A DNA stretch of 64,000 bases from Pseudomonas sp. P8_241. GTDB taxonomy: Bacteria > Pseudomonadota > Gammaproteobacteria > Pseudomonadales > Pseudomonadaceae. Position 1 is the first letter of the stretch, and each line of letters starts with the position of its first letter. Positions 9,313 through 18,148 of this stretch are shown in pieces. A model generated the notes under the pieces. The model searched no databases. It was not told the origin of the DNA and saw nothing but the letters and a program-made list of their open reading frames with translations. The stretch spans positions 1,996,001-2,060,000 of the forward strand of contig NZ_CP125377.1 of NCBI RefSeq assembly GCF_034008315.1. The letters are read 5' to 3'. The translations under genes were made by a program, and so were the position numbers.

Positions 9313-10052
9313 TGTTGCTCGGTACCGGCGATGCGCGACAGGTTCCGGTCTATGGCTGCGAGTGCGTGGCTTGCGACCGGGCGCGTCATGATCAGCGCTT
9401 GCAGCGTCGACCATGCAGTGCGCTGATCGAGTGTGGCGATCAACGCTGGTTGATCGACAGTGGTCTGCCAGACGTGTGCGAACGTTTTGCGCCACGCAGC
9501 TTTAACGGCATTTTCCAGACCCACTACCACGCTGATCACGCCCAGGGCTTGTTGCACCTGCGCTGGGGGCAGGGGCTGGTCATTCCGGTCCATGGTCCCG
9601 TGGACCCGGAGGGCCTGGCCGACCTCTACAAGCACCCCGGCATTCTCGATTTCAGCCAGCCGTTCGAGCCCTTTGAAACACGCTCCTTCGGCACGCTGAC
9701 CGTTACCGCGCTGCCGTTGCTGCACTCCAGACCGACTCTGGGCTATTTGCTGGAAGGCGAGGGGCGGCGGATTGCCTACCTCACTGACACCGTGGGATTG
9801 CCCCCGCATACGACGGCCTGGCTGCAACGTCAGACGTTGGATTTGCTCGTGCTGGACTGCTCGATGCCGCCGCAACCCCAGGCGCCGCGCAATCACAATG
9901 ACCTGAACCTGGCCTTGCAGTGCATCGAGGAGTTGCAGCCGACGTCAGCGGTATTGACCCACGTCGGGCATACGCTCGATGCATGGTTGATCGAGCATCG
10001 CGAAGAGCTGCCGGGCAATGTCAGTGTCGGGTTTGATGGGTGTGTGCTGTAA
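9303..10052 (+). CDS. phnP: Cyclic phosphodiesterase PhnP
   Basis: 249 residues from the ATG at 9303; a TTG two codons upstream is possible but less likely. Metallo-beta-lactamase fold with the metal motif THYHADH (His74, His76, Asp78, His79) and the PhnP zinc-finger-like cysteines C-E-C-VA-C at residues 19-24. It opens 5-phosphoribosyl 1,2-cyclic phosphate to ribose 1,5-bisphosphate, feeding PhnN. phnP directly follows phnN, without the phnO acetyltransferase found in E. coli. It is the last phn gene; a perfect inverted repeat begins at its stop codon. Confidence 0.94.
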   Translation: MRLMLLGTGDARQVPVYGCECVACDRARHDQRLQRRPCSALIECGDQRWLIDSGLPDVCERFAPRSFNGIFQTHYHADHAQGLLHLRWGQGLVIPVHGPVDPEGLADLYKHPGILDFSQPFEPFETRSFGTLTVTALPLLHSRPTLGYLLEGEGRRIAYLTDTVGLPPHTTAWLQRQTLDLLVLDCSMPPQPQAPRNHNDLNLALQCIEELQPTSAVLTHVGHTLDAWLIEHREELPGNVSVGFDGCVL

Positions 10053-10130
10053 AAAGATCGCAGGCTGCGCCAGCTCCTACAGGGCCATATGCACGACCAA
10101 CGTAGGAGCTGGCGCAGCCTGCGATCTTTT
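10052..10130. repeat. Perfect 29-bp inverted repeat after phnP
   Basis: Arms at 10052-10080 and 10102-10130 match without error (AAAAGATCGCAGGCTGCGCC and the rest of the arm, then its complement). It belongs to the AGGAGCTG...GCGATCTTTT family of palindromes. The right arm ends in TTTT and more T-rich sequence, so it may serve as the terminator of the phn operon and of the convergent MFS gene. Confidence 0.8.
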
Positions 10131-10229
10131 GATTTTGATTCCAGATCCAGATATTCCCGGCGCAGTGACCGCCGGCGATACGATTCCGATGCCGATTTCG
10201 GATGTCAAAAGCCGCTCCTCGTTAGGGGG

Positions 10230-11435
10230 CTACGCCGTCGCCAAGGAGTCTTTCTGCGAAAAACTCAAGAATCGCAACAACGCCAACAGGGGAAACGCAC
10301 TGCCAACGATCACGATCCACAACCAGCCACCGTGCTCGTACACCGCGCTGGCCACTGAAGAACCGAAGGCGCCACCGATGAAGATGCTGGTCATGTACAG
10401 CGCATTCAGGCGGCTGCGGCTTTTGGAATCGAGGGCGTAGACCGCGCGTTGGCCGAGGACCATGTTCATTTGCACGCAGAAGTCGAGCACTACGCCGGTC
10501 ACGGCCAGGCCGATTACGCTGTAGGCCGGGTGGATGAACGCAGGCAAGAAACTCAGACTGGCGAACAGCAGGGCCAGCAATGAAGCCGTGCGGGTGTGAC
10601 CGGCATCGGCGAGGCGACCGGCAATGGGCGCGGCGATGGCACCGATGGCCCCGACCAGGGCGAAAATCGCGATCTGGCTTTGCGACAAGCCATGATTACG
10701 CGCCAGTTCCAGCGGCACCGCAGTCCAGAACAGACTGAACGTGGCGAACATGCAGCCTTGGTAAAACGCACGCTGGCGCAGCACCGGTTGCTTGCGCAAC
10801 AGCGTCCATAGCGACCCCAGCAGTTGGCCATAGGATGCACTGTGATCGGGTTGGCGCTTTGGAATGGTCACGGCCAGGATGATGCTGATCGCTGCCATCA
10901 ACGCCGCGGCGATCACGAACATGGCACGCCAGCCGAAATGATCGGCTACCACGCTGGATACCGGACGGGCCAACAGAATCCCCAGTAACAAGCCGCCCAT
11001 GATGCCGCCGACGATGCGGCCGCGAGACGCTTCCGGCGCCAGGTTCGCGGCCAGTGGAATCAGGATCTGCACCGACACCGAACTGAACCCCACCAGCAGC
11101 GAAATCAACAAGAACACATTGGGCTGATCGGTGAACGCTGCACCCAGCAGGCTGGCAATCGCCACTATTGTGGTGATGATCATCAGCCGACGGTTCTCCA
11201 GCAAATCGCCCAGCGGCACCAGGAAAAACAGGCCCAGCGCATAACCGATCTGGGTCAGCGAAACAATCAGGCTGGCCATGGTGTTGGTCAGTCCAATGTC
11301 CGGGGCAATCAGACCGATGATCGGCTGTGCGTAGTAGATGTTGGCCACAATGGCGCCGCAGCAGAAGGCGAACAGCAGCACCATGCCTGGGGTCATTGTC
11401 GCGGTGCCATGGGGCACCTGGGTTGCTGGATTCAT
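10230..11435 (-). CDS. MFS transporter (DHA1-like)
   Basis: 401 residues from the ATG at 11435 (MNPATQVPHG). The frame is open further upstream but that extension is hydrophilic and lacks family features. About twelve hydrophobic segments are seen. The first loop holds ANIYYAQPIIG and the second GYALGLFFLVPLGDLLENRR, the conserved MFS loop 2-3 motif (G-x-L-x-N-R). It is most likely a proton-driven exporter of small molecules; the substrate cannot be read from sequence. No regulator gene is adjacent, but a TACATTCAC-containing site lies upstream. Confidence 0.8.
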   Translation of the reverse strand: MNPATQVPHGTATMTPGMVLLFAFCCGAIVANIYYAQPIIGLIAPDIGLTNTMASLIVSLTQIGYALGLFFLVPLGDLLENRRLMIITTIVAIASLLGAAFTDQPNVFLLISLLVGFSSVSVQILIPLAANLAPEASRGRIVGGIMGGLLLGILLARPVSSVVADHFGWRAMFVIAAALMAAISIILAVTIPKRQPDHSASYGQLLGSLWTLLRKQPVLRQRAFYQGCMFATFSLFWTAVPLELARNHGLSQSQIAIFALVGAIGAIAAPIAGRLADAGHTRTASLLALLFASLSFLPAFIHPAYSVIGLAVTGVVLDFCVQMNMVLGQRAVYALDSKSRSRLNALYMTSIFIGGAFGSSVASAVYEHGGWLWIVIVGSAFPLLALLRFLSFSQKDSLATA

Positions 11436-11743
11436 GACGTGTCTCGCTGAGCAGAAGGGAATGCGCGCAGGCTGGAAGCCTGACTGAAACGGCGGAAGAG
11501 TGATTGGCGTGCTACCGGTCATTGCGTTGTGCAAGGCGTGATGAACGAGCGCGAGAGGGTCAGCCTCGCGACAGAGGCGTTGAACAGGAATGATACATTC
11601 ACTTACATCTTGTTCGATAGCATGCTTATGTTTCTCTTTCGAACGATGTGTGACCGGCCATCCGAAGAAATGCCCACCTTTGCCTGGCAACTAAAATCAA
11701 CAGGGGGATCACTTCAACGCATCCTTATAGCGGGAGTATCACG
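11436..11743. promoter_or_regulatory. Divergent intergenic region with dyad at 11605-11649
   Basis: 308 bases without a convincing gene. Near 11592-11609 is GATACATTCACTTACATC, similar to half-sites bound by TetR-type repressors such as AcrR. An imperfect dyad ACATC-(TT)-GTTCGA / TCGAAC-GATGT spans 11605-11649. These could control the MFS gene (minus strand), the lipoprotein gene (plus strand), or both. Confidence 0.35.
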
Positions 11744-12187
11744 ATGAAAATCGTATCTTCGCTGGCGTTGGTGGTAGCGATTGGATCGATCTGCGGGTGC
11801 TCGACAGTGCCCGACAGTCAAGTCACCAACGTTCCCCTCAACGCTACACCCATCAACGCCGGGAATATCGCCCGGCCTATCATGATGGCCGACGGTAATG
11901 CCACGGTGTTCTGGTTCGCTGTCAGCGGCGAAAGCATGGGCAGTGCCTTGCCGGGTCGTTTGCAGGCCTACATCTACTCGGGAAGCTGTGCGAATCTGGG
12001 TGCCAAACCGGTGTATGACATGAACGACGGCCCGAATGCGCGGTTCTATTCTGCGGCATCGCACCAGTATTTCTGGAAAAGCGCACCGGTCGCCTACGAG
12101 ACGCTTCGGGCGGGAGGCTATTCGTTGGTGGTGCGGGAAAGTCCGGCCGACGGCAACCAGAATATTTTTTGCGGGAGCCTGAGCTAA
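11744..12187 (+). CDS. Small putative lipoprotein, unknown function
   Basis: 147 residues; family not recognised. The N-terminus is a signal sequence ending in ICGC-S, a plausible lipobox with Cys19 as the lipidated residue. The mature part has two further cysteines (in SGSCANLG and NIFCGS) that might form a disulfide in the periplasm. The start codon has GGGAG nine bases upstream. It stands alone between the MFS gene and a REP doublet. Confidence 0.75.
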   Translation: MKIVSSLALVVAIGSICGCSTVPDSQVTNVPLNATPINAGNIARPIMMADGNATVFWFAVSGESMGSALPGRLQAYIYSGSCANLGAKPVYDMNDGPNARFYSAASHQYFWKSAPVAYETLRAGGYSLVVRESPADGNQNIFCGSLS

Positions 12188-12201
12188 AAGACACCGAGCC
12201 C

Positions 12202-12302
12202 TGTAGGAGCGAGCATGCTCGCGAAAAAGCCAAGGGCGTCGCGGGCTGTCTGGTTTCAAGCGTTATCGTTTGCGATCTTCGCGAGCATGCTCGCTCCTAC
12301 AG
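12202..12302. repeat. REP doublet
   Basis: TGTAGGAGCGAGCATGCTCGCG on the left and its complement on the right, separated by ~58 bases. Each half is itself a small palindrome (GAGCATGCTC). Confidence 0.8.
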
Positions 12303-12321
12303 GGGTCAGGTTGTATCCATG

Positions 12322-12353
12322 AAAAAGGCGGCCTGTGCAGGCCGCCTTTTTTT
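12322..12353 (-). terminator. Intrinsic terminator of the sulfate-binding gene
   Basis: Stem GGCGGCCTG/CAGGCCGCC with a short loop, flanked by five A on the left and seven T on the right. It works in both directions and lies 15 bases after the end of the minus-strand gene. Confidence 0.85.
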
Positions 12354-12367
12354 ATGCCGATCTGCGC

Positions 12368-13366
12368 TTACTGACCGGTGTAGATCTGATCGAAAACGCC
12401 ACCGTCATTGAAGTGGGTCTTCTGCACGGTGCGCCAGTCGCCGAAGGTCTTTTCAACCGACAGGAAGTCGACTTTCGGGAAGCGGTCGGTGTATTTCGCC
12501 AACACGGCCGGGTCACGCGGACGCAGGTAGTTGGCGGCGGCGATCTCCTGACCTTGCGGCGACCATAGGTACTTCAGGTATTCCTCGGCAGCGGCGCGGG
12601 TGCCTTTCTTGTCGACGGTTTTGTCGACCACCGACACCGGCGGCTCGGCTTCGGCGGAGACGCTTGGGTAGATGACTTCGAACTGATCGCGGCCGAACTC
12701 GCGGGCAATCATTTCCGCTTCGTTTTCGAAGGTCACCAGCACGTCGCCTATCTGATTGGTCATGAAAGTGGTAGTGGCGGCGCGGCCACCGGTGTCCAGG
12801 ACCGGCGCTTGCTTGAACAGCTTGCCGACGAAGTCCTTGGCCTTGCTTTCATCGCCGCCGTTTTTCAGCACATAGCCCCAGGCCGACAAGTAGGTGTAGC
12901 GACCATTGCCCGAGGTTTTCGGGTTCGGGACGATGACTTGCACGCCATCCTTGAGCAGGTCGGGCCAGTCTTTCAGGGCTTTCGGGTTGCCTTTGCGGAC
13001 GATGAACACGGTGGCCGAGGTGAACGGTGCGCTGTTGTTCGGCAGGCGCGTCACCCAGTTTTCCGGGACCAGTTTGCCGTTGTCGGCAAGTGCATTGATG
13101 TCGGTCGCCATGTTCATGGTGATCACGTCAGCCGGCAGGCCGTCGATAACCGAACGCGCCTGTTTGCTGGAACCGCCGAAGGACATCTGCAAGGTGATGT
13201 TTTCGTTGTGTTCGGCTTGCCAGTGCTTTTGGAACGCAGTGTTGTAGTCCTTGTAGAAATCGCGCATCACGTCGTAGGAAACGTTAAGCAGGGTCGGTGC
13301 GGCCTGAGCCACGCTGGTCAATGCCAGGCCAGCGGCCAGAAGTGAGGCGCCAAAGAGTTTTTTCAC
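12368..13366 (-). CDS. sbp: Sulfate/thiosulfate ABC transporter periplasmic binding protein
   Basis: 332 residues from a GTG at 13366. AAGGA lies seven bases upstream, and the protein then begins VKKLFGASLLAAGLALTSVAQA, a clean signal peptide cut at AQA-A. An ATG further upstream (13426) lies inside a REP-like palindrome and is not believed. The mature N-terminus LLNVSYDVMRDFYKDYN is the typical sulfate-binding protein region. It delivers sulfate to a CysTWA transporter, not encoded here. In P. aeruginosa the gene next to the K+ channel is named cysP, so the exact paralogue name (sbp or cysP) is uncertain. Confidence 0.9.
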   Translation of the reverse strand: MKKLFGASLLAAGLALTSVAQAAPTLLNVSYDVMRDFYKDYNTAFQKHWQAEHNENITLQMSFGGSSKQARSVIDGLPADVITMNMATDINALADNGKLVPENWVTRLPNNSAPFTSATVFIVRKGNPKALKDWPDLLKDGVQVIVPNPKTSGNGRYTYLSAWGYVLKNGGDESKAKDFVGKLFKQAPVLDTGGRAATTTFMTNQIGDVLVTFENEAEMIAREFGRDQFEVIYPSVSAEAEPPVSVVDKTVDKKGTRAAAEEYLKYLWSPQGQEIAAANYLRPRDPAVLAKYTDRFPKVDFLSVEKTFGDWRTVQKTHFNDGGVFDQIYTGQ

Positions 13367-13384
13367 TGCGCATTCCTTGTTGTG

Positions 13385-13460
13385 CAGGAGCTGCCGCAGG
13401 CTGCGATCTTTTGATTTTGCCTTCAAAGATCAAAAGATCGCAGCCTGCGGCAGCTCCTAC
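13385..13460. repeat. Inverted repeat upstream of the sulfate-binding gene
   Basis: GGAGCTGCCGCAGGCTGCGATCTTTT-type arms facing each other, with an AAAGATCAAAAGATC middle. It covers the false upstream start of the sulfate-binding gene and would place a strong hairpin ~20 bases before its real start. Confidence 0.8.
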
Positions 13461-13537
13461 GGGTTATTAGTCTTTTATTCCAGCCAGCGACTATAGCCGG
13501 GGACGGATAGTCCTTTAAAGATTAAAAAGCTCTTTGC

Positions 13538-14362
13538 TTATTCCAGTTTTTTAAACAATGCATTGCCGCACCGGGAACAGAACGCGGCACCGTGTTCGTG
13601 ACTGTTTTTCCGGCACACAGGGCAATCGTGTTGCAACTGTTCGCCACGCATCGCGTTGGCCAGTTCGGCGGTGAAAATGCCGGTGGGTACCGCGATGATC
13701 GAATAACCGGTGATCATCACCAGCGACGAGATCACCTGGCCCAGGGGTGTCTTGGGCACGATGTCGCCGAAACCCACGGTCGTCAGGGTCACGATCGCCC
13801 AGTAGATGCCTTTGGGTATGCTGGTGAAACCGTGTTCCGGGCCTTCAATCACATACATCAGGGTGCCGAATACTGTCACCAGGGTGCAGACGCTGACCAG
13901 AAACACCACGATTTTCTGCTTGCTGCCGCGCAGCGCCGACATCAGGTAGTTGGCTTGCTTGAGATAAGGGCTGAGCTTGAGCACGCGGAAAATCCGCAGC
14001 ATCCGGATGATCCGGATAATCAGCAGGTACTGCGCATCGGCGTAATACAGCGCAAGGATACCGGGCACGATTGCGAGCAAGTCCACCAGTCCATAAAAGC
14101 TGAAGGCATAGCGCAGGGGCTTGGGCGAGCAGTAAAGGCGCAGGATGTACTCGCCAAGGAAGATGACCGTGAAACCCCATTCGATATAGGCGAGTACATC
14201 GGCGTAGTTTTTGTGAATGCTGTCGATGCTGTCGAGCATCACGATTACCAGGCTGGCGAGGATGATCAACAGTAAAATGCCGTCGAAACGCCGGCCAGCC
14301 TGGGTGTCGCTTTGGAAAATCATGACGTAAAGGTCTTCACGCCAGTTTTTGTTGCTGTCCAT
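13538..14362 (-). CDS. Voltage-gated potassium channel with C-terminal zinc ribbon
   Basis: 274 residues, six transmembrane segments. S4 voltage sensor IIRIIRMLRIFRVLKL at residues 115-130 with regularly spaced Arg; selectivity filter TVGFGD at residues 195-200. After S6 comes a short cytoplasmic tail with CPVC (247-250) and CSRC (262-265), a CxxC-x11-CxxC zinc ribbon. It is a Kv-type bacterial K+ channel in the inner membrane. The zinc ribbon might aid tetramer assembly or sense metal or redox state; that part is inference. Confidence 0.9.
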   Translation of the reverse strand: MDSNKNWREDLYVMIFQSDTQAGRRFDGILLLIILASLVIVMLDSIDSIHKNYADVLAYIEWGFTVIFLGEYILRLYCSPKPLRYAFSFYGLVDLLAIVPGILALYYADAQYLLIIRIIRMLRIFRVLKLSPYLKQANYLMSALRGSKQKIVVFLVSVCTLVTVFGTLMYVIEGPEHGFTSIPKGIYWAIVTLTTVGFGDIVPKTPLGQVISSLVMITGYSIIAVPTGIFTAELANAMRGEQLQHDCPVCRKNSHEHGAAFCSRCGNALFKKLE

Positions 14363-14383
14363 GGATTGCGCCTGACTCGATGA

Positions 14384-15298
14384 TCAGCGCAGCCTAGGTT
14401 GATTCTCCTCCAGAGTGCAAGGCGTATGGCTGACAGGGGCCTTGGCAAACATTTGAACCACGCAGCGCACCAGCCAGCAGGCAAGAATGAACGGCGCAGT
14501 CAGGGTTGGCAGACCGATGGCGGCAAACATCGGTGTCAGCACCAGCGCTAGCACTATGCCAACCAGCGGCAGCCACGGCTGTTGGCGCTGCGAGCTGAGG
14601 GCAAGGGCGGCGAGCACGGCGTTATAGCCACCGAGGCCGAGCAGCGCGGTATAGAAGTCGTGTTGCAACAGGCTCCAGCCGATGCCGGCGACAGACGCCA
14701 ACAGCGCCCAACAGAATGCGCGGCGATCGGCGATCAGCAAACCCGCGACAATCATCGCCCCGGCCAGCGGATGACCCAGGAACATCACCTGGCCGATGCC
14801 TTTGAGTGGCGCGGCGAGCATGTTCAGCGTGCTGACTTCGATCAAGCGAGCGTCTGTCGAGGGAGCGGCGAAGCACAGCAGCATCCAGCTCAGCACGACG
14901 AAGGGTGTGGTGTAGGCGGGCAGGTATTGGCTGACCCGCACGCGCTTGAGCCACTGTTGCGTGATCATCGCGCTCAGGCCGCCAGCAGCCAGAATCAGCG
15001 GCGGCATCATGGCCGACCAAGGGAAATACAGGCTCAGCAAAAGTCCGAGCAATACGCCGTTGTAGCTGTACAACCCGGCTTGACGATCAGTCTTGGCATA
15101 GTTGCGACGTTGCGCGGTGAGCAGCCCGGCGACGCCGCCGAGTAATGCGCCGCCCAGCAAGGCGGGCGCGGTGAACAGGATGGCCGAAAGAATCAGCAAT
15201 CCACACAGCGGATTGCGCTGGAGGAATATTTGACTGAAGCCGTTGAGCAAAGCCTCGGCCCAGTCGGGGCAGTGGGTGTTGAAGTGGTTGGCAGGCAT
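14384..15298 (-). CDS. Urea transporter (UT family)
   Basis: 304 residues from the ATG at 15298 (MPANHFNTHCPDW). An upstream in-frame ATG lies in a REP palindrome and is rejected. About ten hydrophobic segments are present, with the two-fold repeat expected of the family: NGFSQIFLQRNPLCGLLIL in the first half and IGQVMFLGHPLAGAMIV in the second. It would let urea pass the inner membrane. No urease genes are in the window. The ribosome site is weak. Confidence 0.82.
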   Translation of the reverse strand: MPANHFNTHCPDWAEALLNGFSQIFLQRNPLCGLLILSAILFTAPALLGGALLGGVAGLLTAQRRNYAKTDRQAGLYSYNGVLLGLLLSLYFPWSAMMPPLILAAGGLSAMITQQWLKRVRVSQYLPAYTTPFVVLSWMLLCFAAPSTDARLIEVSTLNMLAAPLKGIGQVMFLGHPLAGAMIVAGLLIADRRAFCWALLASVAGIGWSLLQHDFYTALLGLGGYNAVLAALALSSQRQQPWLPLVGIVLALVLTPMFAAIGLPTLTAPFILACWLVRCVVQMFAKAPVSHTPCTLEENQPRLR

Positions 15299-15334
15299 GG
15301 CAGTTCTGAAAGGTCGGTGAAACCGAGTCACCTC

Positions 15335-15429
15335 CATCGCCAGCAGGCTGGCTCCCACACTGAATCTCTGTTCAGTCTTGATTCCGTGATCGACACAAAA
15401 CCAATGTGGGAGCCAGCCTGCTGGCGATG
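15335..15429. repeat. REP doublet between the urea transporter and pyk
   Basis: CATCGCCAGCAGGCTGGCTC on the left and the reverse complement on the right (TGTGGGAGCCAGCCTGCTGG). It belongs to the TGTGGGAGCCAGC family, different from the TGTAGGAGCGAGC family seen elsewhere. Confidence 0.8.
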
Positions 15430-15446
15430 AGGCCGGTATGGGCGCT

Positions 15447-16862
15447 CTAGATCAACGTCTCGATACGCAATGAGTTAGTCGATCCCGGTTGACCAAAGGG
15501 CACACCGGCAGTGATCAATAATGTATCGCCGCGCTGGGCCATGCCCTGGGCCTGAGCAATCTCCAGTGCCGTCGAGCACACTTCGTCCACTTGACGCAGG
15601 CGATCATTGACCACCGAATGCACGCCCCACGCCACAGTCAGTCGGCGTGCGGTTTGCAGATTTGGCGTCAGATTGAGGATCGGCACCGTCGGCCGTTCCC
15701 GCGCTGCACGCAGGCTGGAAGTACCCGATTCGCTGTAGTTCACCAGCACCGCCACCGGCAGCACATTGCTGATGCGGCGAATCGCGCAGCTGATCGCATC
15801 GGAAACAGTCGCCTCGGCTTTTGGCCGGCTGACATCCAGTTGCGCCTGATAGTCCGGACCGTTTTCCACCTGGCGGATGATCTTGCTCATCATCTGCACG
15901 GCTTCGAGCGGGTATTCGCCGGACGCGGTTTCCGCCGACAGCATCACCGCGTCCGCACCTTCGGCCACGGCGTTGGCCACATCGGTTACCTCGGCGCGGG
16001 TTGGAGCCGGTGAGAAGCGCATCGACTCCAGCATCTGAGTGGCGACCACCACCGGTTTGCCCAGCTCGCGGCAGGTGCTGATGATGTTCTTCTGGATTTG
16101 CGGCACGCTTTCGGCCGGCACTTCCACGCCCAGGTCACCGCGAGCGACCATGATCGCGTCGCTCAATTGGGCGATCTCGCGCAGTTGTTCGACAGCCGAC
16201 GGCTTCTCGATTTTCGCCATCAGGAACGCCTTGTCGCCGATCAGCGTACGGGCTTCGCGAATGTCGTCCGGACGTTGCACGAATGACAGCGCCACCCAGT
16301 CCACACCCAACTCCAGACCGAAGCTCAGGTCACGGCGGTCCTTGGCAGTCAATGGGCTGAGGTCGAGCACCGCTTGCGGTACGTTCACGCCTTTGCGGTC
16401 CGACAGTTCGCCGCCATTGAGCACCGTGGTGTCGATGGCGTCGGCGTATTTGGTGACCACACGCAGGCGCAGCTTGCCGTCGTCCAGCAGCAGGTCCATG
16501 CCCGGCTCCAGCGCGGCGATGATTTCCGGGTGCGGCAGGTTGACCCGGCGTTCATCGCCCGGTGTGGCGTCCAGATCCAGGCGCAAAGCCTGACCTCGCA
16601 CCAGTTGGATCTTGCCTTCAGCGAATTTGCCAACCCGCAGTTTCGGACCTTGCAGATCCATCAGGATACCCAGCGGATAATTCAGCTGACGCTCGACTTC
16701 ACGGATCCACTGAAAACGCTGGGCATGGTCGGCATGATCGCCATGACTGAAATTCAGGCGAAAGATGTTCACCCCGGCCTGCACCAGCTCACGGATGTCG
16801 TCGATTCCGTTGATGGCCGGGCCAAGGGTGGCGAGGATTTTGACCTTTTTATCAGGCGTCAT
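15447..16862 (-). CDS. pyk: Pyruvate kinase
   Basis: 471 residues, the bacterial PykF/PykA size. Active-site motif LMAKIEKPSAVEQL with the catalytic Lys, metal-binding IMVARGDLGVEVP, and substrate loop ATLGPAINGIDDI at the N-terminus are all present. It converts phosphoenolpyruvate and ADP to pyruvate and ATP. It overlaps ttuD by four bases and ends the gcl-hyi-glxR-ttuD-pyk row, so it probably serves glyoxylate/glycerate catabolism as well as lower glycolysis. Confidence 0.95.
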   Translation of the reverse strand: MTPDKKVKILATLGPAINGIDDIRELVQAGVNIFRLNFSHGDHADHAQRFQWIREVERQLNYPLGILMDLQGPKLRVGKFAEGKIQLVRGQALRLDLDATPGDERRVNLPHPEIIAALEPGMDLLLDDGKLRLRVVTKYADAIDTTVLNGGELSDRKGVNVPQAVLDLSPLTAKDRRDLSFGLELGVDWVALSFVQRPDDIREARTLIGDKAFLMAKIEKPSAVEQLREIAQLSDAIMVARGDLGVEVPAESVPQIQKNIISTCRELGKPVVVATQMLESMRFSPAPTRAEVTDVANAVAEGADAVMLSAETASGEYPLEAVQMMSKIIRQVENGPDYQAQLDVSRPKAEATVSDAISCAIRRISNVLPVAVLVNYSESGTSSLRAARERPTVPILNLTPNLQTARRLTVAWGVHSVVNDRLRQVDEVCSTALEIAQAQGMAQRGDTLLITAGVPFGQPGSTNSLRIETLI

Positions 16863-18133
16863 GATGTTGGGCTCTCGAGGATCAGAATGGCGCGGAAATC
16901 GTTGACGTTGGTGCGGGTCGGCTCGGTGACGATCAGCGCGTCGAGCGCCTCGAAATAGCCGTAGCCATTGTTGTTGTCCAACTCGTCGCTGGTGCTCAAA
17001 CCCAGGGCGGCGGCGCGGGCGTAGCTGTCTGGGGTCATGATCGCGCCGGCGTTGTCTTCGGAGCCGTCGATGCCGTCGGTGTCGCCGGCCAGCGCGTAGA
17101 CGCCGGGCAGACCTTTGAGGCTGTCGGTCAGGCTCAGCAGGAACTCGGCGTTGCGTCCGCCACGGCCATTGCCGCGCACGGTCACGGTGGTTTCACCGCC
17201 CGAGAGAATCACGCAAGGTGCGGCCAGCGGTTGACCGTGCAGGACGATCTGCCGCGCGATACCGGCATGGACCTTCGCCACGTCTCGCGACTCGCCTTCC
17301 AGGTCACCCAGGATCAGCGGGCTGAAACCGGCCTGACGGCACTTCACCGCCGCGGCTTCAAGCGATTGCTGTGGGCGGGCAATCAACTGGAAGTGGCTGC
17401 GCGCCAGACTCGGATCGCCGGGCTTGACCGTCTCCGATTCCGGGCTTTGCAGCCAGTTGCGCACGGTGGCTGGCACTTCGATGTTGTAGCGCTTGAGGAT
17501 CGCCAACGCTTCGGCGGAGGTGCTTGGGTCGGCCACGGTCGGGCCGGAGGCGATGACCGTGGCGAGGTCGCCCGGTACATCGGAAATCGCATAGGTATAA
17601 ACAGTGGCAGGCCAGCAGGCTTTGCCCAGACGCCCACCCTTGATCGCCGAGAGGTGCTTGCGCACGCAGTTCATCTCGCCGATGGTCGCGCCGGACTTGA
17701 GCAGGGCTTTGTTGATGGACTGCTTGTCGGCCAGGGTGATGCCTTCGGCCGGCAGTGCCAGCAGGGCAGAGCCACCGCCCGAGAGCAGGAAAATCACGCG
17801 ATCGCTTTCGTTCAGGTCGCTGACCAGTTCCAGCACGCGTTTGGCGACGGCCAGGCCGGCTGCATCGGGAACGGGGTGAGCGGCTTCGACCACTTCGATT
17901 TTTTCGCACGGTGCGCCGTGACCATAACGGGTCACCACCAGGCCGGACACTTCACCCTGCCAGCAGCGCTCAACCACTTGGGCCATGGCAGCTGCGGCTT
18001 TGCCGGCGCCAATGACGATCACGCGACCGCTGCGGTCGGCAGGCAAATGGGCTTCGAGGACTTGCTGCGGGTGCGCCGCGTCGATGGCTGTGGCAAACAG
18101 CTCGCGCAGCAATTGTTGCGGATCGACCGACAT
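16859..18133 (-). CDS. ttuD: Glycerate 2-kinase (TtuD; often named hydroxypyruvate reductase)
   Basis: 424 residues, MOFRL/GckA family. Conserved segments: VIGAGKAAAAMAQ near residue 40, FLLSGGGSALLALPAEG near 115-130, NCVRKHLSAIKGGRLGK near 155-171, and NGRGGRNAEFLLSL near 325-338. Older names call it hydroxypyruvate reductase, but the family is glycerate 2-kinase and makes 2-phosphoglycerate. An AAAAACAAGAA motif (18149-18159) lies just upstream, a Crc/Hfq-type target. GGGAG gives the ribosome site. Confidence 0.93.
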   Translation of the reverse strand: MSVDPQQLLRELFATAIDAAHPQQVLEAHLPADRSGRVIVIGAGKAAAAMAQVVERCWQGEVSGLVVTRYGHGAPCEKIEVVEAAHPVPDAAGLAVAKRVLELVSDLNESDRVIFLLSGGGSALLALPAEGITLADKQSINKALLKSGATIGEMNCVRKHLSAIKGGRLGKACWPATVYTYAISDVPGDLATVIASGPTVADPSTSAEALAILKRYNIEVPATVRNWLQSPESETVKPGDPSLARSHFQLIARPQQSLEAAAVKCRQAGFSPLILGDLEGESRDVAKVHAGIARQIVLHGQPLAAPCVILSGGETTVTVRGNGRGGRNAEFLLSLTDSLKGLPGVYALAGDTDGIDGSEDNAGAIMTPDSYARAAALGLSTSDELDNNNGYGYFEALDALIVTEPTRTNVNDFRAILILESPTS

Positions 18134-18148
18134 GACGGACTCCCGGAA

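Noticed and set aside
11529..11747. 72-codon open frame upstream of the small lipoprotein gene
   Set aside because: It overlaps the lipoprotein start, spans the dyad and operator-like sequences, and has no ribosome site or family likeness.
13367..13426. Upstream ATG extension of the sulfate-binding protein
   Set aside because: It lies in an inverted repeat, lacks a ribosome site, and would bury the signal peptide; GTG 13366 has AAGGA at good distance.
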